Shown piece after piece: positions 59,817-64,000 of a stretch of 64,000 nucleotides of DNA. The position numbers were made by a program, and so were the translations under genes. The stretch covers positions 1-64,000 of the forward strand of contig NZ_BJNY01000018.1 in assembly GCF_006539925.1 (NCBI RefSeq). The letters are read 5' to 3'. Every line of letters begins with the position of its first letter. Position 1 is the stretch's first letter. Source of the stretch: Glutamicibacter uratoxydans (GTDB lineage: Bacteria > Actinomycetota > Actinomycetes > Actinomycetales > Micrococcaceae). Under the pieces are notes generated by a model. The model was given only the letters and a program-made list of their open reading frames with translations, searched no databases and was not told the origin of the DNA.

Positions 59817-60890
59817 TTGAAGCCGCACCCCGCCCCAGTTTTGCTTGCCACCCTGGCCCGGATTGCCCCGGGAACCGAACTGGCCCAGGGGCTGGAACGC
59901 ATCCAGCGCGGACGCACCGGTGCGCTGATCGTGCTGGGCCACGACAAGGTCGTTGAATCCATCTGCTCCGGCGGCTTCAGGATCAACACCGAGTACACCC
60001 CCACCCGGCTGCGCGAGCTGGCAAAAATGGACGGCGCGATCATCCTCGACGCCTCGGCCAAGCAGATCCTGCAGGCAGGCGTGCAGCTGATGCCCAGCGC
60101 CAGCATCGAAACCCAGGAGTCCGGAACGCGCCACCGCACCGCGGAGCGCGTCGCGGCGCAGACCGGGTTCCCGGTGATCTCCGTGTCCCAGTCGATGCAG
60201 ACGATCACCCTCTACGCCGCCGGCGAGCGCCATGTGCTGGAGCCTGCCGAACGCCTGCTGGCCCGCGGCAACCAGGCCATCGCCACCCTTGAGCGCTACC
60301 GCCACCGCCTCGACCAGGTCACCAGCGCGCTGTCTGCCGCCGAGATCGAAGACGCGGCCACCGTGCGCGAGGTGCTCGCGGTGCTGCAGCGCACCGAAAT
60401 GCTGCGCCGCACCAGCGAGGAGATTTCCCGCTACGTGCTGGAGCTCGGCGTGGACGGCCGGCTGCTGGCCTCGCAGCACACCGAGCTGCTCGCCGGCATC
60501 CAGGTGGACAACCAGCTGCTGCTACGCGACTACTCGCATGCCGATGGCACCGAATTGGATATCGACGCGGCCCTGGAGAAGCTGCATGAGATTTCCGATG
60601 CACAGCTCATCGAGCCCGAGGCGCTGACCAAGATCCTGTTCCCGCACTCCGCCGCTGACCAGGAAGACCAGCTGACCCCCAAGGGATACCGCCTGCTGTC
60701 GCAGATCCGCTCGGTGCCCAAGGCGATCGGCGAACGGCTGGTTGCGTCATTCGACAACCTGCAGCTGCTGATGGCGGCCTCGACCTCGCAGCTGATGCAG
60801 ATCGAGGGGGTCGGCGAGCAGCGTGCGCGCTCGATCCGCGAGGGGCTGGCCCGCATGGCGGAGTCCTCGCTGCTCGACCGCTATATCTAG
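59817..60890 (+). CDS. disA: Diadenylate cyclase DisA
   Basis: A 357-residue DNA-scanning c-di-AMP synthase. The DAC domain carries DGA (72-74) and RHRTAE (105-110). A helical spine and a C-terminal HhH domain (MQIEGVGEQRARSIREGL) follow. The start is TTG 59817 with AAAGGA upstream. It makes c-di-AMP when DNA is intact. Confidence 0.96.
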   Translation: MKPHPAPVLLATLARIAPGTELAQGLERIQRGRTGALIVLGHDKVVESICSGGFRINTEYTPTRLRELAKMDGAIILDASAKQILQAGVQLMPSASIETQESGTRHRTAERVAAQTGFPVISVSQSMQTITLYAAGERHVLEPAERLLARGNQAIATLERYRHRLDQVTSALSAAEIEDAATVREVLAVLQRTEMLRRTSEEISRYVLELGVDGRLLASQHTELLAGIQVDNQLLLRDYSHADGTELDIDAALEKLHEISDAQLIEPEALTKILFPHSAADQEDQLTPKGYRLLSQIRSVPKAIGERLVASFDNLQLLMAASTSQLMQIEGVGEQRARSIREGLARMAESSLLDRYI

Positions 60891-60892
60891 GG

Positions 60893-61504
60893 CTACTTCA
60901 GTACGAAGGTCACCGGGTCGCTGGTAAGTTCGCCCAGCGCGGCGGTGAACTTGTAGGTTCCAGGCAGCGGCTGGGCGTTGACTGCCTTGCAGCCCGGAGC
61001 CGAGCGATTGCGGTTCCAGTCGAACTTCGCATTCTCCTTTTGGCCGGCTGCAAACTTCAACAGGACGTCTTCGCTGTTTGCCAGGCAGTCGACGGTGGAG
61101 AAGATTCGGTCGGACCCGCTGGAAATGAGGAACTCCTGCTGGCTGGTGCCGACGTTGACCTCGCACTCGCGGTCCGAGGTATTCTCGATGCCCAGGGTCA
61201 GCACCGGATTTTCTTCCGGCGCGTAGGACTTCTTGTCTGTGGACGCGGTGATCTTGACTTCGCCTTCTTTGCAGGCGTTTGCCGAGGCAGTTTGCGCTTC
61301 TTCACCGCTGCCGGCGCTGGGCGAACTTTGCACGCTGGGTGCCGCAGCATCAGGGCTCGGCGCATCCGACGAGGTGAACATGCCGACCAGTACGGTGATG
61401 CCCCAGACAATCAATCCGATAAGCACGAGGGCCGCGACGGCTACGGTGATGCGCCGGCGCCGGTACACGCGGGCCGATGGCTTGCCCCCCGAAGTATTGC
61501 TCAT
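60893..61504 (-). CDS. Membrane-anchored extracytoplasmic protein
   Basis: 203 residues: a basic N-terminus, one transmembrane helix (about 22-42), a Ser/Pro-rich linker, and an extracytoplasmic beta domain with four or so Cys (NACKEG, SDRECEVN, STVDCL, APGCKA). This layout is common next to disA/mutY in actinobacteria. The ligand is unknown. Confidence 0.8.
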   Translation of the reverse strand: MSNTSGGKPSARVYRRRRITVAVAALVLIGLIVWGITVLVGMFTSSDAPSPDAAAPSVQSSPSAGSGEEAQTASANACKEGEVKITASTDKKSYAPEENPVLTLGIENTSDRECEVNVGTSQQEFLISSGSDRIFSTVDCLANSEDVLLKFAAGQKENAKFDWNRNRSAPGCKAVNAQPLPGTYKFTAALGELTSDPVTFVLK

Positions 61505-61562
61505 GGGTTAAGGCTAGTTCATCCGCTGCCTATCTTGGCGTAACGGAGCCTAATTCTGCCCC

Positions 61563-62498
61563 GTGAATCAGCTGATCTACAGTGGTGGGGTGCAGCAAAT
61601 TCACGACAAGATCAATAATTGGTATCTGGAGAACGCCCGCGACCTGCCATGGCGGCGTCCTGGCGCCACCGGCTGGGAAGTGATGGTCAGTGAGTTCATG
61701 CTGCAGCAGACCCCCGTAGTCAGGGTTCTGCCGGTATGGGAAGAATGGATGCGGCGCTGGCCTCGCCCGCAGGACCTTGCCGCCGAACCGCTCTCCGAAG
61801 CACTGAAGGCCTGGGGCCGCCTGGGGTATCCGCGCCGTGCGCAGCGGCTGCACGCGGCGGCAGTTGAGATCACGACCGAATACAACGGCCAGGTGCCGCA
61901 CAGCGAGGAGCAGCTGCGTGCGCTTCCCGGAGTCGGTGACTACACCGCGGCCGCCATCGCCTGCTTTGCCTTCCACGAGCCAACGGTCGTCGTCGACACG
62001 AACATCCGCCGCGTGCATGCGCGCCTCTTCGGAGGCATGGCCCTGCCCGAGCAAAGCCCCCGCGCCAGCGAATTCGCCCGGGCCCGCCAGGTCCAGCCAG
62101 ACGATAGCGCTACTGCGAATTTGTGGAATATTTCGGTGATGGAGCTCGGAGCGCTGGTGTGCACCGCGCGCAGCCCCAAGTGTGAACAGTGTCCGGTGTT
62201 CGATGACTGCGCGTGGATCAAGGCCGGGCAGCCTGCTCCGCACTACACTCCTAAGGGGCAGGCGTGGAAAGGCACCGACAGGCAGGTTCGAGGGGCGATC
62301 ATGGCAATCCTGCGCGAGCATGAAGAACCTGTCGCCGAGCAGAGCTTCCTGGCAGATTTGGCGCATCAATCCCACGCCAAGTATGTCGCCCTGAGCATGC
62401 TCGAGTCGCCTTTGGAACAGCGCGAACGAGCACTAGCCGGGCTGCTGAACGACGGCTTAGCCGTCAATGAATCCGGCGGAATCCGACTGCCTTCCTGA
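61563..62498 (+). CDS. mutY: A/G-specific adenine glycosylase MutY
   Basis: A 311-residue DNA glycosylase that removes adenine mispaired with 8-oxoguanine. The helix-hairpin-helix is LPGVGDYTAAAI, the catalytic Asp lies in VVVDTNIRRVHAR, and the 4Fe-4S ligands follow C-x6-C-x2-C-x5-C (CTARSPKCEQCPVFDDC). The C-terminal NUDIX-like domain is short. GTG 61590 is an alternative start closer to the usual N-terminus. Confidence 0.94.
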   Translation: MNQLIYSGGVQQIHDKINNWYLENARDLPWRRPGATGWEVMVSEFMLQQTPVVRVLPVWEEWMRRWPRPQDLAAEPLSEALKAWGRLGYPRRAQRLHAAAVEITTEYNGQVPHSEEQLRALPGVGDYTAAAIACFAFHEPTVVVDTNIRRVHARLFGGMALPEQSPRASEFARARQVQPDDSATANLWNISVMELGALVCTARSPKCEQCPVFDDCAWIKAGQPAPHYTPKGQAWKGTDRQVRGAIMAILREHEEPVAEQSFLADLAHQSHAKYVALSMLESPLEQRERALAGLLNDGLAVNESGGIRLPS

Positions 62499-62540
62499 GA
62501 ACTACTGCCCATTTCTGCGCCTTAGCCCTAAAATCACGGC

Positions 62541-63341
62541 ATGGACGCTTCAGAAGTCACAAACAAGGCCCAGCAGGTTATTGAACATCCCTGGGTCAAG
62601 CGGGTGGCACGCTTGGGTTATATCTCGAATGCGGTTCTGCACATCATGCTCGGCATACTCGCGATAGCTGTAGCCGCCGGCAGCCATGCCGAAGCAGACC
62701 AAGGCGGAGCCCTCGGCGCCATTGCAAAACAGCCACTCGGGGCAGTTGTTCTGTGGATCTGCGCTGCTGGTGCAGTCCTGCTGGGAATCTGGTCTGTAGT
62801 CCAGGCACTGCTGCCGCATCCCCGGAAGCTGAAAAGGCTCAAGTTAGCGGGGACCGGCGTGGTATTCCTGCTCTTGGCCGGCGCCTTCATGCAGTTCGCG
62901 TGGGGTGGCCACAGCGACTCGGGGAAAAGCACAAGCAGCTTCAGCGTCGCCCTGATGCAATATACCGGCGGCCGTGCCCTGCTGGTTCTCATCGGGTTGG
63001 CCTTCATCGGCGTCGGCGTCTACTTTGTCTACCGCGGCGTTACCCGCAGATTCCTCAAGGACGTGGATGCTTCAAGCCATGCAGGACTGCAGAAAACCAT
63101 GACTATTTCTGGTGTCATCGGCTATCCGGCAAAGGGAATCGTGCTGGCAGCGGTGGGCCTGCTGTTCATCGTGTCGACAGTCCAGGGCGACCCGAAGGAA
63201 TCGACCGGCGTCGACGGGGCGCTGAAAGCAGTCAGAAGCCAAGACTACGGCCCCACCATGCTCATCCTGCTCGGGGCAGGCCTGCTGGCCTACGGAATCT
63301 TTCTCGCATTCCGCTCGCGCTATGACAGCATGGACTCCTGA
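62541..63341 (+). CDS. DUF1206 membrane protein
   Basis: A 266-residue protein with about six helices arranged as three repeats of two, each repeat starting with a segment like ARLGYISNAVLHIMLG and YPAKGIVLAAVGLLF. This matches DUF1206. Function unknown. It lies 42 bp after mutY and ends 1 bp from the convergent argA. Confidence 0.9.
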   Translation: MDASEVTNKAQQVIEHPWVKRVARLGYISNAVLHIMLGILAIAVAAGSHAEADQGGALGAIAKQPLGAVVLWICAAGAVLLGIWSVVQALLPHPRKLKRLKLAGTGVVFLLLAGAFMQFAWGGHSDSGKSTSSFSVALMQYTGGRALLVLIGLAFIGVGVYFVYRGVTRRFLKDVDASSHAGLQKTMTISGVIGYPAKGIVLAAVGLLFIVSTVQGDPKESTGVDGALKAVRSQDYGPTMLILLGAGLLAYGIFLAFRSRYDSMDS

Positions 63342-63342
63342 A

Positions 63343-63849
63343 TCACAAGGTAATGATCATCCGGGTATTGCCCAGCGTATTCGGCTTGACCCGAGCCAGA
63401 TCCAAGAATTCGGCGACGCCCTCATCCCGGGAAAGCAGGATTTCCTGGTACACGGATGGGTCGACCGCGCTTTGGTCGGCCATCACGCTGAAGCCCTGGC
63501 GCTCGAAGAACTTCACTTCAAAGGTCAGGCAGAAGACCCGTGCCACGCCGACGCTGCGTGCACGCTGCAGCAGCTCGGTCAGCAGCAGGTGGCCCACGCC
63601 TTTTCCGCGAACTTCCGCGGAGGTGGCAAGCGTGCGGATCTCTGCGATGTCTTCCCAGATGACGTGAAGGCCGCCGCATCCGACGATATTTCCCTCGTGG
63701 TCTTCGGCCACCACGAACTCTTGGATCGATTCATAGTAGGTTACCGCTTCTTTATCCAGCAAGATTCGCTCCTCGGCCAACGGCCGCACCAGATTGCGGA
63801 TCGCGTGGACGTCACTGGTCTTGGCTGAACGAACGGTAATTGTATTCAC
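63343..63849 (-). CDS. argA: N-acetylglutamate synthase, short GNAT type
   Basis: A 168-residue GNAT protein very similar in pattern to the mycobacterial stand-alone ArgA (Rv2747): VRSAKTSDVHAIRNLV, ESIQEFVVAEDHEGNIVGCGGLHV, EVRGKGVGHLLL, and the ending VKPNTLGNTRMI. It catalyses the first step of arginine synthesis. GTG 63849 follows AGGA; an ATG 17 codons upstream would add unrelated residues. Confidence 0.9.
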   Translation of the reverse strand: MNTITVRSAKTSDVHAIRNLVRPLAEERILLDKEAVTYYESIQEFVVAEDHEGNIVGCGGLHVIWEDIAEIRTLATSAEVRGKGVGHLLLTELLQRARSVGVARVFCLTFEVKFFERQGFSVMADQSAVDPSVYQEILLSRDEGVAEFLDLARVKPNTLGNTRMIITL

Positions 63850-63980
63850 ACAATAAATCCTATGCCCGCGCGTTTGGAGAATCGATTCTTCGGCGTGCAA
63901 AAGTCATAGACCGCCAACCCAATATCGATCTGTGCGAGACTTGGCTTCGGCTGCTGTTGGTACCACGGTGAAGGAAGAGC

Positions 63981-64000
63981 ATGAGGACGAAGTCTGCAGG
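63981..64000 (+). CDS. Start of a gene running off the window
   Basis: ATG AGG ACG AAG TCT GCA begins at 63981, preceded by GAAGGAAGAGC at good spacing. Only six codons are visible, so no product can be named. Confidence 0.4.

Noticed and set aside
1-64000. CRISPR array, prophage or restriction/defence island
   Set aside because: No regularly spaced repeats, cas, integrase, phage structural or restriction genes were seen. The only mobile element is the IS110 copy.

Overview
The window is 64 kb of a high-GC Gram-positive chromosome. It is most likely an actinobacterium of the Micrococcaceae (Arthrobacter/Glutamicibacter type). The basis is the overall gene style (disA-radA, the pst cluster, a short GNAT-type argA, demethylmenaquinone methyltransferase, frequent GTG starts, possible leaderless starts) and the protein sequences. 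That placement is inferred from recognition and was not computed. Most of the window looks like ordinary chromosomal sequence. The accessory parts are one IS110-family insertion and one AT-rich gap beside rtcB.

Layout. 0-9.4 kb: an EcsC-like protein, a PLP-fold racemase/aldolase-like enzyme translationally coupled to a sugar-lactone oxidase, a secreted EEP-fold protein with a degraded active site, a ThDP enzyme, a TIGR01777 epimerase and RtcB RNA ligase. 9.4-9.9 kb: an AT-rich gap that holds an apparently complete minigene of 51 codons. 9.9-15.7 kb: a putative L-lysine monooxygenase route (davB-like oxidase, cationic amino acid permease, PucR regulator, davA-like amidase). 16.3-18.5 kb: a MarR gene followed by a 95-codon gene that an IS110 element (about 1.42 kb) interrupts after its second codon. 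18.6-23.8 kb: a Fur/heme-barrel pair and a D-lactate dehydrogenase-like flavo-iron-sulfur protein divergent from a GntR regulator. 24.0-27.7 kb: a persulfide-stress operon behind a perfect CsoR/CstR-type operator. 28-35.8 kb: diaminopimelate dehydrogenase, a thioesterase, a DNA glycosylase, an aldehyde dehydrogenase/DUF779 pair with a GAF regulator, an ArsR/SRPBCC pair and menaquinone methyltransferase.

35.8-48 kb: an EamA exporter and a MocR regulator with overlapping divergent start codons, an ABC-F ATPase with an attenuator-like leader, assorted hydrolases, a MOSC protein, a secreted GDPD, a TetR/hydrolase pair, a DEDDh exonuclease and tRNA-Lys. 48-57 kb: a DUF47-Pit phosphate system and the pstSCAB operon with a PHO-box-like repeat upstream. 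57-64 kb: an FUSC protein, radA, disA, mutY, a DUF1206 protein, argA, and the start of a gene that runs off the end.

The less ordinary signals are non-coding or very small: the 9.59-9.75 kb minigene, the IS110 left-end RNA region with a 9-nt complementarity to its own junction, the leader in front of the ABC-F gene, a closed structured-RNA candidate in front of the DUF47-Pit genes, and several operators that overlap start codons. Start codons were revised from the longest reading frame wherever a ribosome binding site or family length argued for it; each such choice is stated.
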